Notes: generated by a model not told the origin, from the sequence alone. A stretch of DNA of 64,000 nt from an uncultured Methylophilaceae bacterium (GCA_913009235.1 CAJVXS010000001.1:186001-250000); one strand, 5' to 3'. Positions 28,425 to 38,240 are shown, numbered from the stretch's first letter. Numbers and translations: made by a program.

Positions 28425-28835
28425 CTAGAAAGGTTTGACAACCGCTAGAATTACAACGGCTGTTAATATGAGCATGGGCACTTCATTGAACAAACGAAAC
28501 CAAATATGGCTGCGTTTGTTTTTTCCTGTCTTGAGGTCGCGCATGATTTTCCCGCAATACCAATGGTAAGTAATTAAACCAAGCACTAAAGTTAGTTTCG
28601 GATGCATCCACTTTCCTGAGGTGCCGTAGCCAAGCCATAACCATAGACCAAAGCCCAGCGCTAACACAGCTAACGGTAACATAAAGCGATACAGCTTTTG
28701 CTCCATGAGCATTAAGCGTTGAATCACTTCAGAATTGGTTTCCATGGTGTGATTCACAAAAATCCGTGGCAAATAAAATAAACCAGCAAACCAACTGGTG
28801 ACAAAAATAATATGAAAAGCTTTAACCCACAACAT
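28425..28835 (-). CDS. hemJ: Protoporphyrinogen oxidase HemJ
   Basis: A membrane protein (four helices, 136 residues) that oxidises protoporphyrinogen IX in haem synthesis in bacteria without HemG or HemY. The family His is in KAFHIIFVTSWFAGLFYLPR, and a conserved Lys is in WMHPKLTLVL; RLFNEVPMLIL near the end is also typical. It follows the TlpA-like gene with no gap (start directly after its stop). Haem supply fits with the nearby oxidase genes, which is context only. Confidence 0.9.
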   Translation of the reverse strand: MLWVKAFHIIFVTSWFAGLFYLPRIFVNHTMETNSEVIQRLMLMEQKLYRFMLPLAVLALGFGLWLWLGYGTSGKWMHPKLTLVLGLITYHWYCGKIMRDLKTGKNKRSHIWFRLFNEVPMLILTAVVILAVVKPF

Positions 28836-29357
28836 TTAATTTGTTCCTTTATTTATTAGCTCTTTATCGAGAAGTGCATGTAGTTTCTTAAAATCCAAGG
28901 TGCCAACGACACGCTGTATACGCTTGCCATCTTTATTGTAAAGGTAAGTCGTTGGCGTTACGTTAACGCTGCCAAATTGGCGCGTGATGGCGCCGTAACC
29001 ATCATGCATCACAGGGAAGGGCAGGTGCTTCTGTTCAGAAAATGCGACTACTTGTGCAGGCGGATCATAAGGCATCGCGACCGCGACGATTTCAAAGTCT
29101 TTATCTTGATATTGTTTATAGGTTTGGATAAGTTCTGGCATTTCTGCGACACAGCTTCTGCAGCTAGTTGCCCAAAAGTTAACCAGCACCACTTTGCCTT
29201 GCAGTGATGTCATGCTGAACGTATCACCTTTAAGCGTCGTGAAGGTTGCATTCGGTGTTTCTGGGGTGGCAGACAGCCTGTAACCGAAGCCGGCAATCGC
29301 AGTGAGCAGCAGAATCAAAATCGATGCTTTTTTAAGCCTTTTGATGGTTGGTTGCAT
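28836..29357 (-). CDS. TlpA-like membrane-anchored thioredoxin-fold protein
   Basis: A periplasmic thiol-disulfide protein anchored by one helix (about residues 12-28). The redox motif CRSC is in NFWATSCRSCVAEMPEL, and the cis-Pro region is SVNVTPTTYLYNKDG. Length is 173 residues. It belongs with TlpA/ResA reductases, which act in cytochrome c or oxidase maturation. That function is likely here, but the partner is unknown. It abuts hemJ. Confidence 0.87.
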   Translation of the reverse strand: MQPTIKRLKKASILILLLTAIAGFGYRLSATPETPNATFTTLKGDTFSMTSLQGKVVLVNFWATSCRSCVAEMPELIQTYKQYQDKDFEIVAVAMPYDPPAQVVAFSEQKHLPFPVMHDGYGAITRQFGSVNVTPTTYLYNKDGKRIQRVVGTLDFKKLHALLDKELINKGTN

Positions 29358-29538
29358 GGTTAGATTGTAACGTTTTTACTGTCTTTTTCATATGCGGATG
29401 ATGTTGCTACGTATGTAAGCTGCCTATTTTTCACATGTACCCACATGCTATAATTGCTTTTTTGTTTTTAGTGAACATTCTCTAATGAATGTACTCCTAC
29501 TAAACCATACGAATTTGTGCTGAAAATGCCGAGATAAC

Positions 29539-31245
29539 ATGTCCGAACATAACCCCAATATAGAGTTAATTGATGAACTGAAAGCCATCGTTGGCGCATC
29601 GTATACCATCACGAGCGCCTCGAAAATGGAGCCATACAGTAAAGGCTTTCGTTTCGGATCAGGGGGTGCATTGGCCGTCGCGCGACCAGCGACCTTGGTT
29701 GAAATTTGGAAAGTGCTGCAAGCTTGTGGGAAGGCCGGTGTAGCTATTATTATGCAAGCAGCCAATACCGGTCTAACTGGCGGCTCAACCCCTGACGGTA
29801 ACGACTATGATCGCTCTATTGTCATTGTGAACACCATGCGTATCGATCAAATCCAATTGATTGATGATGCTAAACAAATTATTGGTTTGCCGGGTAGTAC
29901 CTTGTTTGGATTAGAAGAAATATTGAAGCCTTATGGTCGTGAGCCGCATTCAGTTATTGGTTCGTCTTGTATTGGTGCTTCTATCGTTGGCGGTGTATGT
30001 AATAACTCAGGTGGTGCACTGGTGCAACGTGGCCCAGCCTATACCGAACTATCACTATTCGCACAAATTGATGCCAATGGTGAGCTGAGCTTGGTGAATA
30101 ACTTAGGGATTGATCTTGGTGATACCCCGGAAGATATTCTGACAAACTTGCAGAAGAAAAACTACAAGCAAGCGGATATTCAATATCCCAATAAACTGGC
30201 TTCCGATAATGTCTATCATGAACGCGTGCGAGAGGTCGATGCCGATACACCAGCGCGTTTTAATAATGATGGTCGCCGTTTGTATGAGTCTGCTGGCTGT
30301 GCGGGTAAGTTGGCGGTGTTTGCAGTTCGTGTTGATACCTACCCACTAGAAAAGCAGCAAGTGTTCTATGTGGGCACTAACGATGATGCTGTGCTGGCCA
30401 CCATGCGCCGCGATATTTTGACTAAGTTTAAAACACTACCTGTTTCAGGCGAGTATTTAGACCGCGAGTGCTATGCGGTGACCAAAAAATACGGCAAAGA
30501 TACGTTTGTGGTGATTGATAAACTAGGCTCAAAATATATCCCTAAACTGTTTGCTATCAAACGCACGGTTGACCGTTTCGCGAGCAACTTCTTATTTTTA
30601 CCAAGCAAGCTGTCAGAGGTGGTCATGCAATGGCTGAGTTGCTTACTGCCTAGTCACCTGCCTAAACGCATGGATGATTATCACGAGCAATATCAGCATC
30701 ACTGGATTTTAGAAATGAGTGGGGATGGCATCGCAGAGGCGCGTGCCTACCTCGCTGAGTTCTTTAAAACGAATGAAGGCAACTACTTTGAATGTACGCA
30801 AGAAGAAGGTGAAAAAGCCATTTTGCATCGTTTTGTTGCAGGCGGTGCAATCGGTCGTTACAAAGTGCTCAAAGGTGATGCAGTAGGTGCAATGATGACT
30901 GTTGATGTTGCCCTGCGCCGTAATGAGGTTAAATGGTTTGAGCAGTTACCGGCTGAGATAGACGACTTAATTGATGTTAAATTTTACTATGGTCATTTAT
31001 TCTGCCATGTCATGCATCAAAACTACGTGCTAAAGAAAGGCGTGGATGCCAAAGCTCTGAAACAGAAGATTCTGGACTCATTTGATGCGCGTGGCGCAGA
31101 ATACCCAGCTGAGCATAATGTTGGGCATGAGTATGCTGCAAAAGATGCGCTTAAAACCTTTTACCGTAAGTTAGACCCAACCAATACCTTTAACCCTGGG
31201 ATTGGTAAGACTAGCAAGTTGAGAAATTGGGCTAAAACGAAATAG
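29539..31245 (+). CDS. dld: Quinone-dependent D-lactate dehydrogenase
   Basis: An FAD enzyme at the membrane that oxidises D-lactate to pyruvate and reduces quinone. The FAD-binding domain is at the N-terminus, with GSGGALAVARPATLVEIW, MQAANTGLTGGSTPDG and GSSCIGASIVGGVCNNSGGA. The E. coli-type membrane-binding and cap domains follow, with HNVGHEYAAKDALKTFYR near the end. Length (568 residues) is right. It is a single transcription unit divergent from tlpA-hemJ. Confidence 0.93.
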   Translation: MSEHNPNIELIDELKAIVGASYTITSASKMEPYSKGFRFGSGGALAVARPATLVEIWKVLQACGKAGVAIIMQAANTGLTGGSTPDGNDYDRSIVIVNTMRIDQIQLIDDAKQIIGLPGSTLFGLEEILKPYGREPHSVIGSSCIGASIVGGVCNNSGGALVQRGPAYTELSLFAQIDANGELSLVNNLGIDLGDTPEDILTNLQKKNYKQADIQYPNKLASDNVYHERVREVDADTPARFNNDGRRLYESAGCAGKLAVFAVRVDTYPLEKQQVFYVGTNDDAVLATMRRDILTKFKTLPVSGEYLDRECYAVTKKYGKDTFVVIDKLGSKYIPKLFAIKRTVDRFASNFLFLPSKLSEVVMQWLSCLLPSHLPKRMDDYHEQYQHHWILEMSGDGIAEARAYLAEFFKTNEGNYFECTQEEGEKAILHRFVAGGAIGRYKVLKGDAVGAMMTVDVALRRNEVKWFEQLPAEIDDLIDVKFYYGHLFCHVMHQNYVLKKGVDAKALKQKILDSFDARGAEYPAEHNVGHEYAAKDALKTFYRKLDPTNTFNPGIGKTSKLRNWAKTK

Positions 31246-31281
31246 CTTTTGGTGTTTTCAATGGAAGTGCTTAAGGTTTTG

Positions 31282-32511
31282 TTAGTACAATAACCTTAAA
31301 CGAATCGTACCTTCCTCTTTATCCAAGTGATCAAACGCTTGTTGTGAATCTGTATCAGCAACGTCCACGACCAAGTAACCAACATCATTACTGGTCATTA
31401 GGCTTTGCGCCAGAATGTTAATATTTTTTTCTGCAAACAATTGATTCACTTTTGATAGCACACCTGGTTGGTTATGGTGAATGTGCAGTAATCGGTGTGT
31501 ATTCGCTTGTTGTGGCATACTGATGTGTGGGAAGTTAACGGCTGAAGCGGTTGTGCCGCTATTCGCGTATTGCACAAACTTTTCACTGACTTCTAAACCA
31601 ATGTTGGCTTGTGCTTCAGCGGTTGAACCACCAATGTGTGGTGTCAAAATCACATTATCAAAGCCACGTAATGGCGAGTCTAAAGGCTCGGCATTTGATT
31701 TTGGTTCAATTGGAAATACGTCAATCGCAGCGCCTCTTAGTTTTCCATTTTCAATCACTTCCGCTAAGTCTTCAATTTGCACACAAGTACCACGTGCTGC
31801 ATTGATGAAGATAGAGCCTTTTTTCATTTGCTCAAATTCGCTTTTCGCCATCATGTTTTTAGTCGATGGTAACTCAGGTACATGTAGTGTTACGACATCA
31901 GCGGTGTTGAGTAGCTCTTTCAAGGTGTTGACTTGTCTTGCATTACCTAGTGGCAACTTCGTGATCACATCATAGTAAATCACTTGCATGCCTAGGCTTT
32001 CAGCCAGTACAGATAGTTGTGAGCCAATACTGCCGTAGCCAACGATACCCAATGTTTTACCGCGGGCTTCGTTAGAGTCTTTAGCAGACTTCGGCCAGCT
32101 GCCTTTGTGCACTTGTTTGCTTTTAGCAGGAATGCTACGTAACAATAGAATTAATTGGCCAATCACAAGCTCAGCTACTGAACGTGTGTTTGAGTATGGT
32201 GCGTTAAAGACTGGAATGCCTTTTTCGCGCGCCGCGTCTAAATCGACTTGGTTAGTACCAATGCAGAAGCAACCAATTGCAGTTAATCTTTCTGCAGCAT
32301 CTAATACTTTTTTGGTCAGTTGTGTTCTTGAACGAATACCAACAAAACGTGCGTCTTTGATTTTTTCAATTAAAACGTCTTCGTCTAAGGCATGCGTAAT
32401 ATATTCAACATTTTCAAAGCCAGCTTTGTTAAGCGTGTCGACGACATTCTGATGAACGCCTTCTAATAATAGAAATCGGGTAGATGATTTAATATTTGCT
32501 TGTAATTCCAT
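31282..32511 (-). CDS. serA: D-3-phosphoglycerate dehydrogenase
   Basis: The first enzyme of serine synthesis. It has a substrate-binding domain, a Rossmann domain with LGIVGYGSIGSQLSVLAESLG (about residues 152-172), the catalytic His in LTPHIGGST and a C-terminal ACT domain (about 335-409) for feedback by serine. Length (409 residues) matches the E. coli form. In a serine-cycle or C1 organism it would also feed glycine and formyl-folate, which is context only. The ribosome site region is short and the 5' side is 183 bases from slmA. Confidence 0.94.
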   Translation of the reverse strand: MELQANIKSSTRFLLLEGVHQNVVDTLNKAGFENVEYITHALDEDVLIEKIKDARFVGIRSRTQLTKKVLDAAERLTAIGCFCIGTNQVDLDAAREKGIPVFNAPYSNTRSVAELVIGQLILLLRSIPAKSKQVHKGSWPKSAKDSNEARGKTLGIVGYGSIGSQLSVLAESLGMQVIYYDVITKLPLGNARQVNTLKELLNTADVVTLHVPELPSTKNMMAKSEFEQMKKGSIFINAARGTCVQIEDLAEVIENGKLRGAAIDVFPIEPKSNAEPLDSPLRGFDNVILTPHIGGSTAEAQANIGLEVSEKFVQYANSGTTASAVNFPHISMPQQANTHRLLHIHHNQPGVLSKVNQLFAEKNINILAQSLMTSNDVGYLVVDVADTDSQQAFDHLDKEEGTIRLRLLY

Positions 32512-32694
32512 GGTTGATGAATTCTCGATTAAGATGGTTTAAGTTAGGCCACTGTTAACCTTAGGGTTAAAAATGAAGACAGGGATTCTAACATACTCAA
32601 GCACTTGTTTTGTGAGCAGATGTTATTGGTTTGTAAGCTGGCTCTGCTTGTGTGTTTGCAACGTTAAGTGCAGTAAGCATTAATGACTATGGCG

Positions 32695-33252
32695 CTAAAT
32701 CATACTCGCTAATTGTTGCTGCACATACTCTAGTGGCTTGCGCTTAAAGCCGCTCTTCACGTATTGATGCCAACGACCAACGACAAAACACAGCATCATA
32801 TTGGCTTGGCTTTCCGGCTGAATTTCTTTGCCAGATTCGGCAATGGCCACTTTTAAACACTGCTTTAATGAAACTTCGATGCGATCATAAAGTTGGTTAA
32901 TGCGTTCTTGCAGTCTTTCGTTTTCATTGACGAGTGCATCGCCAATCAGCACGCGGGTCATGCCAGGGTTTTTTTCTGCAAATCTAAGCAACATGCTCAC
33001 AATCAGTAAAATCTGCTTGCTACCATCTTCTTCTTCTTTGGTGATTTTGTTAATTACGCCGAAAATGCTGGTTTCGATAAACTCAATCAAGCCTTCAAAC
33101 ATTTGTGCTTTTGTCGCAAAGTGACGGTAAAGCGCAGCTTCTGATACGCCTAACTTTGCAGCTAATGCAGCCGTTGTGATTTTTTCACGTTTAGGGTTTT
33201 CTAACATTTTTGCTAAGGCTTCTAGAATTTGTTTCTTACGTTCACCTGCCAT
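32695..33252 (-). CDS. slmA: Nucleoid occlusion factor SlmA (TetR fold)
   Basis: A DNA-binding FtsZ antagonist that keeps the division ring off the nucleoid. The TetR helix-turn-helix is ITTAALAAKLGVSEAALYRH (about residues 24-43), followed by SlmA-type FEGLIEFIETSI, NPGMTRVLIGDAL and LQERINQLYDRIE. Length is 185 residues. The argB-HAD-slmA order is a conserved neighbourhood. A generic TetR repressor is a less likely alternative. Confidence 0.88.
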   Translation of the reverse strand: MAGERKKQILEALAKMLENPKREKITTAALAAKLGVSEAALYRHFATKAQMFEGLIEFIETSIFGVINKITKEEEDGSKQILLIVSMLLRFAEKNPGMTRVLIGDALVNENERLQERINQLYDRIEVSLKQCLKVAIAESGKEIQPESQANMMLCFVVGRWHQYVKSGFKRKPLEYVQQQLASMI

Positions 33253-33291
33253 ACTCGCCCCTAAAATATTCTTTAATATGTGTTGGTTTTA

Positions 33292-33936
33292 TTATAGCTT
33301 AAGGTTGGCGAGTGCAGATACCTTACTTAATCTAAAATCAACAAAATTTGGTTTGGCGAGACCTTTGCTTATCCAAATCGTTTGCATTCCAAGCCGTTTT
33401 GCGGTCATTAATGCTGCGAGGTTGTCTTCTAACATGATGCAATCGCTAGGTTTTGCTTTAATTCTTTTCAATAAACCTTGAAACCCACGCACTGAGGGCT
33501 TTGCGTGGAACTTGGTTGATTCCACACTAAAAACCAATTCAAACAAGTCGGTAATATCGAGCAAATTTAATACGGAGATTGCGTATCTACGTGGTGCATT
33601 TGTGTAAATAACTTTACGCCCTGATAGGCTTTTTATGAGGTGGCGCAATCGTTTAGTTTGTACGATCAGCTCAGGTAGGTTTCTAAACTGATGTGTTTCA
33701 TGCAAAAAATGATGCGGGTTCGTGCCGTGGTGCCGCATCAGCCCCTTAAGGGTTGCACCATAAGCTTGCCAGTAATGTTGGCGTAAATGATGGGCTTTAT
33801 CTTCATCCATGTCCAGTTGGTCTTGGATATATTGTGTCATTGCACGATTCATCACGGGAAAGATATGCGTAGAGGCATCGTGCAGTGTATCGTCTAAATC
33901 AAATATCCAGACCTTAGACATTAAGCTTGGTTGCAA
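33292..33936 (-). CDS. HAD-superfamily pyrimidine 5'-nucleotidase
   Basis: A haloacid-dehalogenase hydrolase of the pyrimidine 5'-nucleotidase (YjjG/SDT1-like) group. Motif I is IFDLDDTLHDAS with the nucleophile Asp, motif II is VIYTNAPRRYA, and motif IV is CIMLEDNLAALMTAKRLGM. The cap insert is helical. It lies between argB and slmA on the same strand, a conserved arrangement, but is not itself an arginine enzyme. Substrate range is inferred from family. Confidence 0.87.
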   Translation of the reverse strand: MQPSLMSKVWIFDLDDTLHDASTHIFPVMNRAMTQYIQDQLDMDEDKAHHLRQHYWQAYGATLKGLMRHHGTNPHHFLHETHQFRNLPELIVQTKRLRHLIKSLSGRKVIYTNAPRRYAISVLNLLDITDLFELVFSVESTKFHAKPSVRGFQGLLKRIKAKPSDCIMLEDNLAALMTAKRLGMQTIWISKGLAKPNFVDFRLSKVSALANLKL

Positions 33937-34010
33937 TAATGCCGCAAGCTTTATGTAGCAAACCTTGTGGCATGTGGTGTTTGTCGAAAAGAATAACTGT
34001 TGGCTTTAAT

Positions 34011-34925
<915 letters not shown>

Positions 34926-34943
34926 TTAGATTGTATATAAAAG

Positions 34944-36515
34944 TTAGAGCTTTTTCACAAACACTTTAGATTTTCTTTGTAAATTGTAAAGCGCTTGTTT
35001 AGATTTTGGCAGTTTTTCAAGTGCTAATAAGCTAAATCCGCGCTCTAAGAACCAATGTTCTGTCCGTGTGGTTAAGCAAAATAGCTTATTAAAGCCCAAT
35101 TTCTTCGCTTGCATTTGACAATAATTAAACAGTTTATCACCGCGGCCGCTACCTCTATATTGTGGATCAATGGCTAAGCAGGCAAGCTCTGCCATTTTGG
35201 CGTCAATATAAGTGTGTAATGAAGCGCAACCTATGATTCTACTGTCATGTTCCATGACATAAAAATGCTGAATATCCATTTCGATCTGCTCGCGCCCACG
35301 CCGGACTAAAATGCCTTGGTTTTCTAGTGGCTCAATCAGCATTAAAATACCACCTAGGTCATCAATGGTTGCTTGGCGCATGGCTTCTAATGGCAGTTCA
35401 GTCACCATGGTGCCAATGCCGCTAGCGGTAAATAGCTCTTGAATAATGGCACCATCGATATGCCTAGAGATTAAATGCGTCCGCGTCATGCCATCTTCGC
35501 TCGCTTTTGCTGCTGCATTTAAGTAATACTCAATATCTTCTGGAAAGTGTTTTGGCGCATCATTTTCATTAGCATTTTTAAGCAGATTTCTAGCTTTATG
35601 CGTTGTCATTTCCCGCAGGAGTTCACCGCGCAAGTTTTTAACACCACCGGTATCCATTAAGAAAATCAACTTCTCGGCTTGCAAAGCAATCGCTGCACTA
35701 GAAGCCACATTTTCTAGTGTTAAGTTGAACGTTTCACCGGTAGGGGAATAACCCACTGGTGAAAGCAAAACGAGCTCGCCATCATCCAGCCGCTTTTGGA
35801 TGCTGGCTGCATCAATTTTTCGGACTTCCCCTGTATGTTGTAAGTCCACACCATCAATCACACCTAATGGCTTTGCGGTGATAAAGTTACCACTAGCCAC
35901 ACGAATGTCAGAGCCTGCCATGGGCGAGTTTGCAATACCCATCGATAGTAATGCTTCTATTTCTACCCGCATGGATCCGTTAGCTTCTTTCACTGCTTCC
36001 ATAGCAGTATCGTCGGTAATGCGGAGGCCGTGATGGTAAGCAGGTTTTAAGTTCTCCCTAATTAACCGTTTCTCAACCTGTGGTCGCAAGCCATGCACAA
36101 GCACCAACCTGACATCGAGGCTAGCTAGCAGGTTGAGGTCGTGAGAAAGTGCAATGAATTGTTGCTCACTCACCACTTCACCACCAAAGGCAATGATAAA
36201 TGTCCGCCCTCTAAATGCATGGATATAAGGCGCAGCAGAACGGAACCAGTGCACAAAGTCCATGGGGTTCTCAAGTGGGGATTCGGTGGCGGCACCGACA
36301 ACGGTCGGGCTATCCGCATCGCTTTCAGTAAATAAGCTTGCTGGCGTGGTATTAAGCGCACTCGCAACCTTCCGAATTTGCACCTCAGAGATACCCATCT
36401 CACCACGTTCAATACGCGACAAATTTCCCGCATCAGACTCAATCGCTTTTGCGAGTGTATCCAAGGTCATTTTTGCGGCTAAACGACGATTTCGTATGAT
36501 GTTTCCGAGGAGCAT
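34944..36515 (-). CDS. argA: N-acetylglutamate synthase with N-terminal XRE helix-turn-helix domain
   Basis: ArgA makes N-acetylglutamate from glutamate and acetyl-CoA, the first step of arginine synthesis. Residues 89-370 are the amino-acid-kinase-like domain (FRGRTFIIAFGGEVV, LVLVHGLRPQVEKRL) that binds arginine in the family, and 378-523 are the GNAT domain with acetyl-CoA loop PQYRGSGRGDKL (451-462). Classical ArgA is about 440 residues; here 523. The extra first 64 residues are a Cro/CI-type helix-turn-helix (RRLAAKMTLDTLAKAIESDA, then NLSRIERGEMGIS). The frame is unbroken. An old start might be Met85 (36263). Palindromes upstream make self-regulation plausible. Confidence 0.92.
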   Translation of the reverse strand: MLLGNIIRNRRLAAKMTLDTLAKAIESDAGNLSRIERGEMGISEVQIRKVASALNTTPASLFTESDADSPTVVGAATESPLENPMDFVHWFRSAAPYIHAFRGRTFIIAFGGEVVSEQQFIALSHDLNLLASLDVRLVLVHGLRPQVEKRLIRENLKPAYHHGLRITDDTAMEAVKEANGSMRVEIEALLSMGIANSPMAGSDIRVASGNFITAKPLGVIDGVDLQHTGEVRKIDAASIQKRLDDGELVLLSPVGYSPTGETFNLTLENVASSAAIALQAEKLIFLMDTGGVKNLRGELLREMTTHKARNLLKNANENDAPKHFPEDIEYYLNAAAKASEDGMTRTHLISRHIDGAIIQELFTASGIGTMVTELPLEAMRQATIDDLGGILMLIEPLENQGILVRRGREQIEMDIQHFYVMEHDSRIIGCASLHTYIDAKMAELACLAIDPQYRGSGRGDKLFNYCQMQAKKLGFNKLFCLTTRTEHWFLERGFSLLALEKLPKSKQALYNLQRKSKVFVKKL

Positions 36516-36527
36516 GATGATAGTTTA

Positions 36528-36542
36528 TTGTAAATAATACAA
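36528..36542. promoter_or_regulatory. Candidate operator 1 upstream of argA
   Basis: The 15-base TTGTAAATAATACAA is a palindrome with five-base arms (TTGTA/TACAA) around AATAA. It begins 13 bases above the argA start. On the minus strand it contains TATTAT, a possible -10 box, so a bound protein would block transcription. It shares 13 of 15 bases with operator 2. Confidence 0.5.
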
Positions 36543-36557
36543 AATTTTAATAAACTT

Positions 36558-36572
36558 TTGTAAAAAAAACAA
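36558..36572. promoter_or_regulatory. Candidate operator 2 upstream of argA
   Basis: TTGTAAAAAAAACAA matches operator 1 in 13 of 15 positions, with the same TTGT-N7-ACAA frame. It lies exactly 30 bases from it, near three helical turns, which would put the two on one face of the DNA. The run of A lowers specificity, so chance cannot be excluded. Confidence 0.45.
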
Positions 36573-36688
36573 TATTTTTATTGCTTATGCTTATTTTACT
36601 TTGAAATAGCAAGGGAAATATATTTGTTTATACGGCGGAGTAAAATTAAAAAATCTAACAATCAAGCTGTTTACCAGCAAGATTACTG

Positions 36689-36703
36689 TTGCAAAAAAAA
36701 CAG
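36689..36703. promoter_or_regulatory. Candidate distal operator-like copy between rsmE and argA
   Basis: TTGCAAAAAAAACAG differs from operator 2 at two positions and lies inside a larger inverted repeat, TACTGTT-N8-AACAGTA (36684-36705). It is about 130 bases above operator 2 and just past the rsmE stop. It could also act as a weak hairpin at the rsmE end. Confidence 0.3.
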
Positions 36704-36710
36704 TATTTTT

Positions 36711-37445
36711 CTAAAAGTCTCCCCACACCGCTTGCATGCTAGCTATTGCAGCTAACGCGGCTGTTTCAGTTCTTAAAATCCGAGGCCCCAAAATGACCGA
36801 CTGGAAACCATTAGTTCTGGCCATGTCAATTTCATTCGGACTTAAACCACCTTCTGCGCCAATCAGCAATTGAATTTCACCATTTGGCTTTACTAGCTTG
36901 GCTAATCGCACTGTGCCGATAGGGTTGAGCAATATGCGGGCGATATTGTTTTGTGGATGATTGGCTAGCCATTTGTTTAGTGATGTTGGTGTAGTTATTT
37001 GAGGTACAACAGCACGGCCGGACTGTTCACAAGCTGCATGTACGACACTTTGCCAATGGGCTAAACGTTTCGTAGCACGTGCTGGATTCAGTTTAACGAC
37101 GCTACGCTCGGTAGCAATGGGCTGGATATGGTTCACACCTAGCTCCACCGCTTTTTGAATTGTATAGTCCATGCGGTCGCCACTAGAGATGCCTTGTAAT
37201 AAAGTAATGTTGAGCGGCGATTCATTTTCTACAGCAGTACTGCCGGTAACTTGAGCAAGTACAGCGCTTTTTTTAACAGAAGTTAATATGCAAGCATAAT
37301 CAACCCCATCACCATTAAATAAAATGGCGCTGTCACCTTCTGTCATACGCAATACGCGTGCAGCATGAATGGCGGCAGATTCTGGTAATTTGACAGTAAC
37401 ACCAAGCGCTAATTGTTCTGGGCTATAAAAGCGATTTTTCGGCAT
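36711..37445 (-). CDS. rsmE: 16S rRNA (uracil(1498)-N(3))-methyltransferase
   Basis: A SPOUT methyltransferase that methylates U1498 in the decoding region of 16S rRNA. Family segments are MPKNRFYSPEQL at the start, IQKAVELGVNHIQPIATERSV, ACEQSGRAVVPQI, the knot loop LLIGAEGGLSPNEI and LGPRILRTETAALAAI. Length is 244 residues. It precedes argA by 195 bases. Confidence 0.94.
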   Translation of the reverse strand: MPKNRFYSPEQLALGVTVKLPESAAIHAARVLRMTEGDSAILFNGDGVDYACILTSVKKSAVLAQVTGSTAVENESPLNITLLQGISSGDRMDYTIQKAVELGVNHIQPIATERSVVKLNPARATKRLAHWQSVVHAACEQSGRAVVPQITTPTSLNKWLANHPQNNIARILLNPIGTVRLAKLVKPNGEIQLLIGAEGGLSPNEIDMARTNGFQSVILGPRILRTETAALAAIASMQAVWGDF

Positions 37446-37503
37446 GTGGTTGCATATTAAAAAGTGATAGTATTAAGATTATAAATTGTTTTAGGAGTTC
37501 GTG

Positions 37504-38055
37504 ATGGCGAGCATTCATCCGCCCGTTTGTGAGTTTGGTTGGCAGGCACCAGATTTTAGCTTGAAAAACATTGATGGTACGACATTATCCCGCGATATGT
37601 TAATGGGTAAAAATGGTTTACTAGTAATGTTTATTTGTAATCACTGCCCTTATGTTAAGTCTATATTACCGCGCCTAGTTGCGGATGTAGTAGAGTTAAA
37701 AGTGTTAGGTATTAATGCCGTTGCTGTTATGTCGAATGATCCAACTGACTACCCAGAGGATAGCTTTGAGAATATGCAGCTAATTGCTGATGAAATGGAC
37801 TTCCCATTCCCGTACTTAATAGACCCTACGCAAGCAGTCGCTAAAAACTATGATGCAGTCTGTACGCCAGATTTTTTTGGGTTTAACAATCAAGGCGAGT
37901 TACAATATCGTGGTCGTTTTGATGAAAGTAGAAAAGAGGCTGCATCAGATAGTACGCGTGATTTATTTCATGCAATGAAGTTGGTGGCAGAAGCTGGAAA
38001 AGGACCTGAAGAACAGGTTCAAAGTATTGGCTGTAGTATTAAATGGATGGCTTAG
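37504..38055 (+). CDS. Thioredoxin-fold protein of the AhpC/TSA (PRX-like) group
   Basis: A cytoplasmic protein of 183 residues with a peroxiredoxin-like fold. The active region is MFICNHCPYVKSI, with a single Cys followed by Pro and no second Cys of a CxxC pair. Other family parts are FSLKNIDGTTL near the start, AVMSNDPTDYPEDSF and YDAVCTPDFFGFN. A late GCSIKWM completes the pattern. The catalytic role is unproven. I start at ATG 37504, because AGGAG ends 6 bases before it. Confidence 0.82.
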   Translation: MASIHPPVCEFGWQAPDFSLKNIDGTTLSRDMLMGKNGLLVMFICNHCPYVKSILPRLVADVVELKVLGINAVAVMSNDPTDYPEDSFENMQLIADEMDFPFPYLIDPTQAVAKNYDAVCTPDFFGFNNQGELQYRGRFDESRKEAASDSTRDLFHAMKLVAEAGKGPEEQVQSIGCSIKWMA

Positions 38056-38076
38056 TAAGGCGTTTATGTCAGCACG

Positions 38077-38229
38077 TTAAACCAAGTGGTTAATGTGCCA
38101 AGGCAGGATGTGTGTTGGGGCAACGCGTTTCCACGCGACGCCGATGGCAATCAGTGCTGACATTTGTAACATTACAAAGAACACGTAAATGACCTTAGAA
38201 GGAAGCGAAAGCTTGATGGTAGCACGGGA
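38077..38229 (-). pseudogene. Tail of an unidentified membrane protein
   Basis: Directly after mnmD on the minus strand, an open frame of 50 codons reads SKVIYVFFVMLQMSALIAIG, a likely membrane helix, then VAWKRVAPTHILPW and a stop. No start codon is found before the helix, and the upstream side is closed by a TAG. It looks like the C-terminal end of a lost membrane protein. I do not recognise the family, and chance is possible. Confidence 0.35.
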
Positions 38230-38240
38230 CTATTACAACC

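Noticed and set aside
29448-29765. 105-residue minus-strand frame over the start of dld
   Set aside because: It is antisense to the conserved FAD domain of dld and has no support of its own.
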